Assembly: GCA_938044295.1 (NCBI GenBank)
Contig: CALIRC010000010.1
Span: 1-32,083 of the forward strand
Source: Minisyncoccota bacterium
Lineage (GTDB): Bacteria > Patescibacteriota > Minisyncoccia > Moranbacterales > GCA-2747515
DNA: 32,083 nucleotides
Direction of reading: 5' to 3'
Position numbers and translations under genes: made by a program. Shown piece by piece: positions 1 to 6,890 of this stretch. Within the stretch, counting starts at the first letter, position 1. Every line of letters starts with the position of its first letter. The notes beneath the pieces are model-generated. The model saw nothing but the letters and a program-made list of their open reading frames with translations. It ran no database searches and was not told the DNA's origin.

Positions 1-98
1 TCACTTTCATGATGCTCATCTACAGTAGAAGCATCATCGTTTGTTACGTCTGCAGGCATACAATCACACCCACAAGAGACACATTTTTCTTCAGTCAT
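1..98 (-). CDS. Cys-rich hypothetical protein, N-terminal part
   Basis: Partial gene running off the left edge; 32 codons are visible from an ATG whose complement lies at 96-98. The N-terminus reads MTEEKCVSCGCDCMPADV and then turns acidic (DD, DE) with a HH pair. The closely spaced cysteines (CxxCxCxC) suggest a metal or Fe-S binding knuckle, but no family can be named from so short a piece. There is no clear Shine-Dalgarno, only an A/G-rich stretch just before the ATG. The gene lies about 120 nt downstream of a near-perfect leftward promoter and a long stem-loop with a U-run (see 133-221), so its expression may be attenuated. Confidence 0.55.
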   Translation of the reverse strand, partial: MTEEKCVSCGCDCMPADVTNDDASTVDEHHES

Positions 99-111
99 CT
101 TTTTGTTTTTG

Positions 112-125
112 CGCCCCGAAGGGCT
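112..125 (-). promoter_or_regulatory. Small UUCG-tetraloop hairpin in leader
   Basis: On the minus strand the leader contains GCCC-UUCG-GGGC just upstream of the Cys-rich ORF start. It is a stable small stem with a UUCG loop, separate from the long hairpin further upstream. Its role is unknown; it could protect or structure the leader near the start codon. Confidence 0.4.
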
Positions 126-132
126 GTGTTAA

Positions 133-221
133 TTAAAAAAAGAAAACGGATTCTTTGTTTGTAACCATGTCCTCAAAAGAGGTGATACATGATTGGAAAC
201 AAAGAGACCCGTTTCTTTTAT
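133..221 (-). ncRNA. Candidate hairpin RNA or transcription attenuator
   Basis: Read leftward from the predicted start near 221, the RNA folds into one long stem-loop. The outer stem pairs 209-219 with 138-149 (AAAAGAAACGG against CCGTTTTCTTTT, one bulge). The middle stem is CTTTGTTT against AAACAAAG, followed by a CATGT/ACATG stem, and the apex is CCTC-UUUU-GAGG. A run of seven U (A-run at 135-141) follows immediately, as in an intrinsic terminator. Transcripts would be about 85-90 nt if terminated here, or would read into the Cys-rich gene at 98. Whether it is a free sRNA or a cis attenuator cannot be decided from sequence. Confidence 0.55.
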
Positions 222-227
222 GTAGGT

Positions 228-255
228 ATTATAGCATACTGACAGGGGTTGTCAA
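228..255 (-). promoter_or_regulatory. Near-perfect sigma-70 promoter, leftward
   Basis: On the minus strand TTGACA (250-255), a 16-nt spacer and TATAAT (228-233), with TGC directly before the -10 box (extended -10). Predicted start is near 221. It drives the hairpin leader and the Cys-rich gene. Confidence 0.75.
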
Positions 256-292
256 GGGGTAGGATAAAAAAGGTTATTAAGAACAAATTTTT

Positions 293-320
293 TTGATAAA
301 AGAACTGACTCTGGTACAAT
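293..320 (+). promoter_or_regulatory. Promoter overlapping first ATG of next gene
   Basis: TTGATA (293-298), 16-nt spacer, TACAAT (315-320) preceded by TGG (extended -10). The predicted transcription start near 327 lies downstream of the first in-frame ATG at 319, so that ATG is probably not used. Confidence 0.55.
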
Positions 321-348
321 GAGCATATTAAATGCTAAGCAATCCTCT

Positions 349-627
349 ATGCGTTATCTCAAATACGGCTTTCTACTACTAATATGTGCTGCTTTAGCTG
401 CATTCATCCTCTATATGATCAATCAAAAAGATCAAGCAGAAGAAGTAAAAGAAGTACTACTCCCGGGCACAACGCAGGAATCTGCAGAACAACAAGTCAT
501 AAACAACATCCAAGAAAGAAATGGAGAGCCACTCCCATTGCCTGAAGAAGATACAGACATTACCCAGGATGCAGGCGAGCCACTCCCATTGCCTGAAGAT
601 CAAGAAGGGACTGGACGAGGAGAATAA
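349..627 (+). CDS. Small single-TM protein with GEPLPLPE repeat
   Basis: No family is recognised. From ATG 349 it encodes 92 residues. A short basic N-terminus (MRYLKYG) is followed by a hydrophobic segment of about 18 residues (FLLLICAALAAFILYMI), then an acidic Gln/Glu-rich tail. The octapeptide GEPLPLPE occurs twice, 17 residues apart. The layout fits a membrane-anchored protein with a short extracytoplasmic, proline-rich tail. An upstream in-frame ATG at 319 would add 10 residues, but it overlaps the predicted -10 box, so 349 is preferred. No Shine-Dalgarno is visible for either start. Function unknown. Confidence 0.6.
   Translation: MRYLKYGFLLLICAALAAFILYMINQKDQAEEVKEVLLPGTTQESAEQQVINNIQERNGEPLPLPEEDTDITQDAGEPLPLPEDQEGTGRGE
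526..599 (+). repeat. Two identical 23-nt direct repeats inside gene
   Basis: The same 23 nt begin at 526 and at 577, 51 nt (17 codons) apart, and encode EPLPLPE plus the first bases of the next codon. Identity at the DNA level, including synonymous positions, points to a recent in-frame duplication. Confidence 0.8.
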
Positions 628-708
628 GAAAAATCACAAGAGTTAGAAACAGTAAAGTAAGTATTCACAGAAAAAAGAACCAAAGGATAAGATAGGCAGT
701 AAAGAAAT

Positions 709-2094
709 TTAAAGTTCCATAATGTCATTTGCTTGAGGGATGATCACATTCCATGGATGCCCTTCTTCAGCAATCTTTACCTTCAGGAGCTCTGCTTGCT
801 CACCATCTCCATGGACAAGAACAACATCCTTCACATTTTTTGTAGCGAGAATATTATTGATCAAATCTCTTTGATCAGCATGAGCACTGTAAGTACGTAT
901 AGAGACTACATGAGCCTTCACATCTTTTTGTTTCCCTAGAATACGAACAGGGCTCTCACCCTCAACGATCCTACGACCAAGTGTATGTTCTGCTTGATAT
1001 CCGACGATGAGAATCGTATTACGAGCGTCATCAATATGGTGCTTGAGGTGATGTTTTACGCGACCTGCCTCGCACATACCAGAACCAGCAATAATTATAC
1101 AAGGCTTATCAAAGGCGTTAAGCTTCATACTTTCGCGCTTGCTCGCAGTATGTGTGAGACCCTTGAAAGAAAAGGGATTTTTACCTTTGTCAACAAAAAA
1201 AGCATGTGTTTCTTCATCGAAATCAGCTAAGTGATCACTAAAAATTTCAGTAAAATTTGTCGCAAGCGGGCTATCAACAAAAACAGGTAAACGTGGAATT
1301 TTTTTCTGATTGTAGAGGTGATGCAAATCGTAGAGAATTTCTTGTGTGCGCTCAAGCGCAAAGCTAGGAATAATAATTTTACCTTTGCGGCTATGTGTAT
1401 CTGCAATAACTTTTTGAAGCTCAGCGCGAGCACTACTTGACTCTTTGTGCAGGCGACCACCATAAGTACTTTCAGTAATAAGCACATCCGCCTCTGGAAT
1501 AGGATCTGACTCATGAAGAATTTTACGATTTCGCGGCCCTAAATCACCAGTAAATCCAATATGTTTATCGCCGATAGTGATGTGTATCTGTGAGCTCCCA
1601 AGGATGTGGCCGGCATTGTAAAATGTAACATCAGCAACATCTGCTACACGAAAGGTATGATTTCGTTCTTGTGGTGAAAGAAGTGAAAGACATTCATGTA
1701 CATCATCACGTGAGTACAGTGGATCCAACGCAATAATATTTGGATCTTCTTTTGCCCGCGCTGCCCAGAAAAGTGCATCTTCCTGCTGAATGTGTGCTGC
1801 ATCATACAGGAGAGGGTTAAGAAGTTCTGCAGTACCTGCAGTCGTATAGATCGGTCCACGATAACCATGCTTTACAAGTACAGGCAAAAGGCCAGAATGG
1901 TCGATATGCGCATGTGAAAGAATCACAGCATCGATATCCGTAGCAGAAAAAGGAAGTTCTTTGTTCCGGTCATGAGACTCCTTAAAATGCCCTTGATGCA
2001 TACCACATTCCAAGAGAATGCGCTTCCCATCATGTTCTATCACATGCTTACTACCTGTAACACCACCCGCAGCACCATAAAAAGTAATTTTCAT
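709..2094 (-). CDS. Metallo-beta-lactamase / beta-CASP RNA-processing nuclease
   Basis: A 461-residue MBL-fold protein of the beta-CASP class (CPSF73/YSH1-like RNases found in bacteria and archaea). Visible signatures are the N-terminal MKITFYGAAGGVTGS strand-turn, the metal site HAHIDH at 61-66, H163 in NAGHILGSS, D184 in FTGDLG, and the beta-CASP region at about 210-400 with SPLATNF and GSGMCEAGR (337-344). C-terminal motifs are SAHAD (405-409) and VHGD (427-430). Length is normal for the family. It should cleave or trim RNA, probably in mRNA turnover or maturation, in the cytoplasm. ATG 2094 starts exactly at the conserved N-terminal strand, so the start is well supported although no Shine-Dalgarno is seen. 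No terminator is evident between it and the convergent gene ending at 627. Confidence 0.93.
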   Translation of the reverse strand: MKITFYGAAGGVTGSKHVIEHDGKRILLECGMHQGHFKESHDRNKELPFSATDIDAVILSHAHIDHSGLLPVLVKHGYRGPIYTTAGTAELLNPLLYDAAHIQQEDALFWAARAKEDPNIIALDPLYSRDDVHECLSLLSPQERNHTFRVADVADVTFYNAGHILGSSQIHITIGDKHIGFTGDLGPRNRKILHESDPIPEADVLITESTYGGRLHKESSSARAELQKVIADTHSRKGKIIIPSFALERTQEILYDLHHLYNQKKIPRLPVFVDSPLATNFTEIFSDHLADFDEETHAFFVDKGKNPFSFKGLTHTASKRESMKLNAFDKPCIIIAGSGMCEAGRVKHHLKHHIDDARNTILIVGYQAEHTLGRRIVEGESPVRILGKQKDVKAHVVSIRTYSAHADQRDLINNILATKNVKDVVLVHGDGEQAELLKVKIAEEGHPWNVIIPQANDIMEL

Positions 2095-2213
2095 ATTATT
2101 TTGTATTGATGAGACTGCATCACTGCTAAATCAGTTTGATATGTAGTATGCATAAATCTCACAACTGTATTATAGATCTATTGTACGATAGGATGAGAGT
2201 TTTTCATAGAAAT

Positions 2214-2291
2214 AGGACTTACACACGTGAGTGTAATTTTAGGCAAAATCGAAGCTTTTCACGAAAAAGTACACCAAGTGCGTAAGCCCTA
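2214..2291. mobile_element. MITE-like inverted-repeat element, short copy
   Basis: A non-coding element of about 78 bp whose ends, TAGGACTTACACAC and (inverted) TAGGGCTTACGCAC, match at 12 of 14 positions. It aligns along its whole length with the element at 8685-8804 (about 84 percent of aligned bases). The difference is a single 43-bp gap lying between two ACGA repeats of the longer copy. No transposase is present nearby. It sits upstream of the beta-CASP gene. Confidence 0.65.
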
Positions 2292-2293
2292 AG

Positions 2294-2321
2294 AAAAACA
2301 GGTAGCAATATTGCCACCTGT
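2294..2321 (-). terminator. Intrinsic terminator of the 69-residue membrane protein gene
   Basis: On the minus strand a near-perfect 12-bp inverted repeat (ACAGGTGGCAAT with ATTGCTACCTGT) is followed by UUUUU. It lies 19 nt past the stop of the leftward gene 2340-2549. Confidence 0.7.
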
Positions 2322-2339
2322 CTACACATCAGTCATTTC

Positions 2340-2549
2340 TCATTTTTTTTCTTTGTCTAAATAAAAAGAAAACAACTGCAAAATTTCTGCACGAATTGCG
2401 CTAAAAGTATATTTAGCCGTCCATAGGTTAATGTATGTCGAGATTAAAACACACAAAAGTGCAACAAGATACTTTTCAGCACCTGTAATGGGCAGGAAAA
2501 AAGCTAGCACAGAAAGTACAAGCGGAAGGAGGTAATATATCAATGACAT
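2340..2549 (-). CDS. Small two-TM membrane protein
   Basis: Hypothetical protein of 69 residues. Two hydrophobic segments are visible at about 2-21 (SLIYYLLPLVLSVLAFFLPI) and 26-43 (YLVALLCVLISTYINLW), followed by a short charged tail ending DKEKK. A Shine-Dalgarno (GGAG, complement near 2559-2562) stands about 9 nt before the ATG, and a terminator follows the stop, so it is likely a real monocistronic gene. It is divergent from the NDH-2 gene at 2733, and they share a regulatory region. No family recognised. Confidence 0.6.
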   Translation of the reverse strand: MSLIYYLLPLVLSVLAFFLPITGAEKYLVALLCVLISTYINLWTAKYTFSAIRAEILQLFSFYLDKEKK

Positions 2550-2600
2550 AAGACAAGCTCCACGAAAAAAAGAACACTACCATCGTTAAAGTAACATAGA

Positions 2601-2644
2601 TGACAATAGTATAGAAACACTATCAATCAGCACTATGATTGTCA
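2601..2644. promoter_or_regulatory. Inverted repeat in shared divergent promoter region
   Basis: TGACAATAGT (2601-2610) and ACTATGATTGTCA (2632-2644) are inverted copies apart from a 3-nt insertion. The spacing could form an operator or a stem-loop between the divergent 69-residue membrane protein gene and NDH-2. A TTGACA box on the minus strand is embedded in the right arm. Function is inference. Confidence 0.35.
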
Positions 2645-2732
2645 AGGAGTAGTAAGAACGTGAACAATGCTAGTAATGAAAAGCTACAGTTTTGATTACA
2701 ATCATGATAGAATAAAAAAAATAAAAAAACAG

Positions 2733-3968
2733 ATGAAAAACGAACATAAGATCCTTATTATTGGTGGTGGCTTCGCTGGTGTTAAATGCGCACAAAAACT
2801 CTCGAAACAGCACTTACCAGAAGGCACGCAAATTAGAATCGTAAGTAACCGCGAGCACTTTGAGTATCACGGAGCACTCTACCGTGTGGCTGCTGGAAAT
2901 ACGCCACTAGAAGTATGTTTTCCACTAAGAGAAATTATCGATACACAAAAAGTCGATATTATCCACGATACAGTAACCAAGATCGAGAAGAAAAAGAATC
3001 AGGTAAAGGGTGCAAGTGGATCCACATATAGATACGATACACTCGTAATAGCCCTTGGAGCACAGACCATCTATTTCGGTATTCCTGGACTCCGTGAAAA
3101 TGCACATGGCATGAAAAGCATCGATCGTGCAATTGGACTCAAAAATCACATCATAGAAGCAATAGAGAGTTGCGCACACAGCAAAGAAGGCAAAGAAACA
3201 TGCGGTACAAACTTTGTCGTTGTTGGGGGTGGTGCTACAGGCGTCGAAGTTGCAGGGGAATTAGTAGAGTATGCAAAAAAACTCTCTACTATGCACGGGA
3301 ATGATCCAAGTAATGTACATGTGGACCTCGTAGAGGCGCAGAATCGCATACTAGGATTAATGCCTGAAGAATTCGCAAAAAAAATGCACAGACGTCTCCA
3401 AGATCTTGGTATCAACGTCATGACAGATACAGCAATTACAGAAAGTGAAGCGCAGGGAGTACTGCTAAAGGGAAAGAATATGGAATCCAAAATTGCTGCA
3501 AAAACTGTCATATGGACAGCGGGTGTACGTGCAAATGCCCTCATCGAAGAGGCTGGCTTTACACTCGGGAGAGGGCGCAAGGCAGTGGTATGTAAACACT
3601 TACATGCCCAGGGGCACAAAAACATTTTTATGGCAGGTGATGTAGCACAAACCACGTACTCTGGCATGGCACAAACAGCACTCTACGACGGTGCATATAT
3701 AGCAGACGCAATTAGCCGTACGTTATCAGGACGAGCACTTTCGCCATACAAGCCACGAGGTGTACTCTACGCCGTCCCAGTAGGTCCAGGGTGGGCAGGT
3801 GCATCTGTTGGTTCATTAAACATGTACGGACGTATTGGGTGGTGGGTGCGGCGATTACTTGATCTTATAGTGTTTATAAAAATTGCCCCACTAGACAAAG
3901 CATGGCGTGCTTTTGGTGCAAAACATGAGGCAGGTGAACTATGTGATCATTGTAAAAAGGAAGAGTAA
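2733..3968 (+). CDS. ndh: Type II NADH dehydrogenase-like flavoprotein (NDH-2)
   Basis: FAD-dependent pyridine nucleotide-disulfide oxidoreductase family, most like NDH-2, which oxidises NADH at the membrane face and reduces quinone without pumping protons. Seen: the FAD Rossmann motif KILIIGGGFAG at the very N-terminus, the second dinucleotide motif VVVGGGATGVEVAGEL mid-protein, TVIWTAGVRA, and the FAD motif IFMAGDVAQ with the following MAQTALYDG. The C-terminus carries aromatic and hydrophobic residues (GWWVRRLLDLIVFIKI), suggesting membrane association. The frame is open from 2667 (22 extra residues, lysine-rich, atypical of the family). ATG 2733 puts the Rossmann strand where the family expects it, so it is chosen; neither start has a close Shine-Dalgarno. 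The exact electron acceptor is inference. Confidence 0.85.
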   Translation: MKNEHKILIIGGGFAGVKCAQKLSKQHLPEGTQIRIVSNREHFEYHGALYRVAAGNTPLEVCFPLREIIDTQKVDIIHDTVTKIEKKKNQVKGASGSTYRYDTLVIALGAQTIYFGIPGLRENAHGMKSIDRAIGLKNHIIEAIESCAHSKEGKETCGTNFVVVGGGATGVEVAGELVEYAKKLSTMHGNDPSNVHVDLVEAQNRILGLMPEEFAKKMHRRLQDLGINVMTDTAITESEAQGVLLKGKNMESKIAAKTVIWTAGVRANALIEEAGFTLGRGRKAVVCKHLHAQGHKNIFMAGDVAQTTYSGMAQTALYDGAYIADAISRTLSGRALSPYKPRGVLYAVPVGPGWAGASVGSLNMYGRIGWWVRRLLDLIVFIKIAPLDKAWRAFGAKHEAGELCDHCKKEE

Positions 3969-4003
3969 AAGAAAAAAATCGCTTTTTTTCGCAGGAAATC
4001 TTG

Positions 4004-4012
4004 TGGTATACT
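4004..4012 (+). promoter_or_regulatory. Extended -10 promoter of DUF2853 gene
   Basis: TGG followed by TATACT (4007-4012), no recognisable -35. The 14-mer TGTGGTATACTAAA recurs exactly at 4487-4500 before the next small gene, supporting it as a promoter core. Predicted start is near 4019, giving a leader of about 26 nt. Confidence 0.6.
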
Positions 4013-4044
4013 AAACTGGTAAATCGCATATAAAGTCTAATCAT

Positions 4045-4368
4045 ATGGCTGATATAGCAAAGTACGTCGTAGACGTGGCAAAGTACACGGATAGTGTAAA
4101 TGAAGATGTGGTTGCGACAATCGTGAAAAACCTCGCTCCTGTCCTGGGTCGGCGTGATGCAATGCTCGTTTCCTGTAGTGATGAGAAAGAGCTACAGACT
4201 GTTCGTAAGAACTTCATTGAAAAAAAGTGTGGTGTAGATGCAAATGATGAAAAAGCAAAGGCTGCAACAGATGCAGTATGCGAAAGAATGAAAGACGATC
4301 GAACAAAAAATCGTGTAACATTCTACTACCTTCTAGCAGAGGAATTAAGGTGTCTTGGGAAATTCTAA
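4045..4368 (+). CDS. DUF2853 family protein
   Basis: A 107-residue cytoplasmic protein matching the conserved pattern of DUF2853. The N-terminus has alternating KY motifs (AKYVVDVAKYTDSVNEDVV), the centre reads LVSCSDEKELQTVRKNF, and the C-terminal block is MKDDRTKNRVTFYYLLAEEL. Length is normal for the family. Members are small, mostly helical proteins found in diverse bacteria; no biochemical role is established. The gene is monocistronic, with an extended -10 promoter upstream and a strong terminator 42 nt after the stop. No Shine-Dalgarno. Confidence 0.88.
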   Translation: MADIAKYVVDVAKYTDSVNEDVVATIVKNLAPVLGRRDAMLVSCSDEKELQTVRKNFIEKKCGVDANDEKAKAATDAVCERMKDDRTKNRVTFYYLLAEELRCLGKF

Positions 4369-4410
4369 AGATTTCAAAAAATCAACTGAATGCACGAGAG
4401 ATTCTCGTAT

Positions 4411-4437
4411 AAAAAACCACCGTTAAGGTGGTTTTTT
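4411..4437 (+). terminator. Intrinsic terminator after DUF2853 gene
   Basis: AAAAAACCACC, loop gttaa, GGTGGTTTTTT: 11-bp stem ending in a T-run. Confidence 0.85.
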
Positions 4438-4487
4438 AGCCTGTTAATATCTCGCAGTCAAAAAGTTGTGGTTTTTTAGTAGAAATG

Positions 4488-4496
4488 TGGTATACT
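4488..4496 (+). promoter_or_regulatory. Extended -10 promoter of 33-residue peptide gene
   Basis: TGG-TATACT, within the same TGTGGTATACTAAA sequence found before the DUF2853 gene. A TTGTGG at 4466-4471 is 19 nt away, a poor -35. Predicted start is near 4503. Confidence 0.55.
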
Positions 4497-4537
4497 AAAA
4501 TCATTAAAAAAGAGGAAAAACCTCAAAAAACAAAAAT

Positions 4538-4639
4538 ATGAAAGAAGACTCAGCACATAATATGGTACTCTTTGCAGTTTTTGCAACAGCAGTTTCTGTT
4601 ATGCTAAGAAGCTATATCGATTTCGTTGTAACAGTATAG
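4538..4639 (+). CDS. 33-residue single-TM peptide
   Basis: A short reading frame encoding a peptide that starts MKEDSAHNM, continues with a hydrophobic stretch (VLFAVFATAVSVML) and ends RSYIDFVVTV. It fits one transmembrane helix with an acidic N-terminal head. The frame sits between an extended -10 promoter about 40 nt upstream and a perfect terminator 21 nt downstream. The leader holds a GAGG-aaaaa-CCTC mini-hairpin (4512-4524), which could present or hide the GAGG. The self-contained transcription unit is the main evidence that it is a gene. No family recognised; it could instead be a small RNA with a chance ORF. Confidence 0.5.
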   Translation: MKEDSAHNMVLFAVFATAVSVMLRSYIDFVVTV

Positions 4640-4659
4640 TATACGATTTTACAGATCAC

Positions 4660-4696
4660 ATATCAAAAACCACCTATTATAGGTGGTTTTTGATAT
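4660..4696. terminator. Bidirectional terminator between convergent genes
   Basis: A 17-bp near-perfect stem: ATATCAAAAACCACCTAT and its complement around a short central loop, with A-runs and T-runs on both sides. It serves the 33-residue peptide gene on + and the L,D-transpeptidase gene on -. Confidence 0.85.
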
Positions 4697-4707
4697 AGAT
4701 GAGATAA

Positions 4708-6051
4708 TTAATATATAATAATCGGTGTACCAACGTCAGCCCAAGCATAGAGTTCAGCAGAGTTTTCAGAGTCATGTCGCACACACCCTGGAGAAACGGC
4801 CGCATCGATACTTGCAATTGATTCTTTTCCACCACCTGGCGAGTTTGGGAAATCAGGGTGATTAGCCGGCCATTCAACAAGATCATGGATACCGTAGAGA
4901 CCATCAGGGGTAAATGCCATCCAGTAGGGGAGGTAGACACCAAATGAGCGTGAGATTGGACGGAGGCCTTTATTTTCAACTTTAAATGTACCGGTAAGTG
5001 TAGGTGTCTCTTTTGCGCCAGGGGAATTCACAAAACTCTTGACTGCAACGCCATCTTCAAAGAGGGTGGTGAGGCGAGCATTGAGATCTATGTCAATGTA
5101 CTTCCCTTCGGTAACTTTCGGTATGACACGTTCAACGGCAAGTGTAGTGCGCTCCTGCGCTTCTTTTGGCCAGATGGTAGGCTGTGGGAGGCGCGCCTCG
5201 AATGTAACCTTACCTATAGGATAGAAATATGCATTAGATTGCTCTTTTTGCTTTGCATAGACGATAAAGTCCATAACCTTTGCAGTTTCTGTAACGCCTT
5301 TAATGGTCGCGCGCAATACTCGCTCAGAGGGTATAAGTTCTTGCTCAAGAGGGAGAAGGTCTCTTCCTACAATCCGAAAGTCAAAACTCTCAACACTACG
5401 ATCTAAGATAACATCAAATGATTTTCCATTCTCGATAACAAAGTCTTTTACATCAGCATTCGGTTCTTGAGCAGTAATTTGCGGATACCCATCAGAGCGG
5501 AAACTATAAAACGTTGAGGGGCCATCAGAATCGCCAAGTGTTAGCGCAATACTGTAGTGAGTACCAGGCGCCCACGTTGTATGAGGGGAAATCGAGAGAG
5601 TGTGGAATGTATCATCCCATTTTGTTTCAATAGGGTGGCTAGGGTAGATATCGACGTGGACAGATTCGCTATTGACTGGTGCATCGAAAATAAAAACAAT
5701 TTCTGTATCTGACACAAGGCGCGCATCAGAAACTGTATGAGGAGGAAGTTGTGCGGAAGCAGTCTCCGAATATTGTGCGCCTCCAAGGAGGGGCTTCGTA
5801 GAAAAATCAACCGGCGTGTGGAGGGGTGCACCAAGCGTACTAATGGGCACAATGATAAGTGCGTACGCAAAAAGCTTATTCTGTGCCATACGTCCAAGGT
5901 AGGAGCGGTACGCGCGATGCGCAGGAGCGACAAAAAGGTAAGAACGAGAGGTTCGCAGGCGATTAAAAAAAAGAAGTGCAAAAACAAAGAACTTCTCACA
6001 AAAGCGATCTAGATACTTCTTATATTGTATTTTATACGGTGGTAAAGTCAT
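4708..6051 (-). CDS. L,D-transpeptidase (YkuD domain), membrane-anchored
   Basis: A 447-residue cell-wall enzyme. The C-terminal YkuD catalytic domain (about 305-447) shows H389 in YGIHDL and the active site SPGCVRH with nucleophile C423, followed by the usual ...VGTPIIIY end. YkuD enzymes form 3-3 peptidoglycan cross-links or attach proteins outside the cytoplasmic membrane. A basic N-terminal region of about 60 residues leads into a hydrophobic segment (NKLFAYALIIVPISTLG, about 58-74), probably a signal anchor. The middle (about 90-300) looks like beta-rich Ig-like extracytoplasmic modules. The start at 6051 is the longest; an internal ATG at residue 55, just before the anchor, is a plausible alternative. 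No Shine-Dalgarno. The leader carries an attenuator-like hairpin behind a consensus promoter. Confidence 0.9.
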   Translation of the reverse strand: MTLPPYKIQYKKYLDRFCEKFFVFALLFFNRLRTSRSYLFVAPAHRAYRSYLGRMAQNKLFAYALIIVPISTLGAPLHTPVDFSTKPLLGGAQYSETASAQLPPHTVSDARLVSDTEIVFIFDAPVNSESVHVDIYPSHPIETKWDDTFHTLSISPHTTWAPGTHYSIALTLGDSDGPSTFYSFRSDGYPQITAQEPNADVKDFVIENGKSFDVILDRSVESFDFRIVGRDLLPLEQELIPSERVLRATIKGVTETAKVMDFIVYAKQKEQSNAYFYPIGKVTFEARLPQPTIWPKEAQERTTLAVERVIPKVTEGKYIDIDLNARLTTLFEDGVAVKSFVNSPGAKETPTLTGTFKVENKGLRPISRSFGVYLPYWMAFTPDGLYGIHDLVEWPANHPDFPNSPGGGKESIASIDAAVSPGCVRHDSENSAELYAWADVGTPIIIY

Positions 6052-6096
6052 CGTAATTTGACAAGTAATAGCACGTCACATATTCCAAGGAGAAAC

Positions 6097-6128
6097 AAAA
6101 AATGAGCCAACCAACTAGTGGTTGCTCA
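6097..6128 (-). promoter_or_regulatory. Attenuator-like hairpin in L,D-transpeptidase leader
   Basis: On the minus strand TGAGCAACCA, a 5-nt loop, then TGGTT-g-GCTCA (10 bp, one bulge), followed by six U (A-run 6097-6102). It lies between the leftward promoter (start near 6149) and the start codon at 6051, so termination here would give an RNA of about 53 nt and switch the gene off. No antiterminator was identified. Confidence 0.6.
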
Positions 6129-6155
6129 CCCATTTGTATTTCCAGTAATAAAACC

Positions 6156-6184
6156 ATTATAGCATGATTTTTTACTCTCGTCAA
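6156..6184 (-). promoter_or_regulatory. Consensus promoter of L,D-transpeptidase gene
   Basis: Minus strand: TTGACG (6179-6184), 17-nt spacer, TATAAT (6156-6161) preceded by TGC (extended -10). Predicted start is near 6149, giving a leader of about 98 nt. Confidence 0.75.
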
Positions 6185-6269
6185 GAAAAAATGAAATCCA
6201 CTGAAAGAAAAGTATGTTACAGGCGTAGTATAATGTAAGGATAATAATCTAAAAAAAATTAAAACTGCG

Positions 6270-6890
6270 ATGAAGGGGGAATTATCGGATCCGGGGAGCG
6301 GAAAACCTCAGGATGCGACAGACGAAGAGCTTGCTCGCACCGTTTCGGAAAATCCGGAAGTTTTTGGGATACTGATGCAAAGATATGAAAAAAAACTGAT
6401 GACATACATTTTGCGTAAAAGTAATGTCACAAGAGAGGTAGCAGAAGATCTGCTGCAAGAAAGCTTCCTAAAAGCCTACCAAAACATCAACAACTTCGAC
6501 ACGCGGTTATCCTTCTCTTCATGGATCTACAGAATCGTTCACAACCAAACAATTAGTGGTTGGCGCAAGGCAAAAGTCAGACCGGAGGGAAATGCTATAG
6601 AAGTAGATACGGATTTCTTAGGACGTATCGCATCAGACGAAGATCTTGCGCGAATTGTCAATCAGCAGTACCTCATAAAAAACATCACTACGATCTTCGC
6701 AGAAATGGATGAAAAATACAGAAATGTGCTTGTTCTGAGATTCATGGAAGAGAAAAGCTACGAAGAAATAGCAGATATTATAAAAAAACCCATGGGTACC
6801 GTAGCGACGTATCTCTCACGCGCCAAAAAGCAATTTATAAAAATGTCAGACAAGCGAAACAATGATTTATTTCCAGATGAAAAAGCATGA
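6270..6890 (+). CDS. ECF-type RNA polymerase sigma factor
   Basis: A 206-residue sigma-70 family protein of the extracytoplasmic-function type. Region 2 (about 30-100) has LMQRYEKKLMTYILR, AEDLLQESFLKAYQN and the -10-binding stretch FSSWIYRIVHNQTISGWRK. Region 4 (about 140-195) has FAEMDEKYRNVLVLRFMEEKSYEEIADIIKKPMGTVATYLSRAKKQF, a typical helix-turn-helix. No region 3 is present. It should direct RNA polymerase to stress promoters. Its stop overlaps the start of the next gene (ATGA), implying translational coupling with a membrane partner. A lone TATAAT stands at 6229-6234 upstream, without a matching -35. The first ATG at 6270 is used; no clear Shine-Dalgarno. Confidence 0.93.
   Translation: MKGELSDPGSGKPQDATDEELARTVSENPEVFGILMQRYEKKLMTYILRKSNVTREVAEDLLQESFLKAYQNINNFDTRLSFSSWIYRIVHNQTISGWRKAKVRPEGNAIEVDTDFLGRIASDEDLARIVNQQYLIKNITTIFAEMDEKYRNVLVLRFMEEKSYEEIADIIKKPMGTVATYLSRAKKQFIKMSDKRNNDLFPDEKA

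Noticed and set aside
319..348. N-terminal extension of the small TM protein from ATG 319
   Set aside because: The ATG overlaps the predicted -10 box TACAAT at 315-320, so it would lie upstream of the transcript start.
3146..3667. Leftward 173-residue frame
   Set aside because: Antisense shadow of the NDH-2 gene, with low-complexity Ser/Pro-rich translation.
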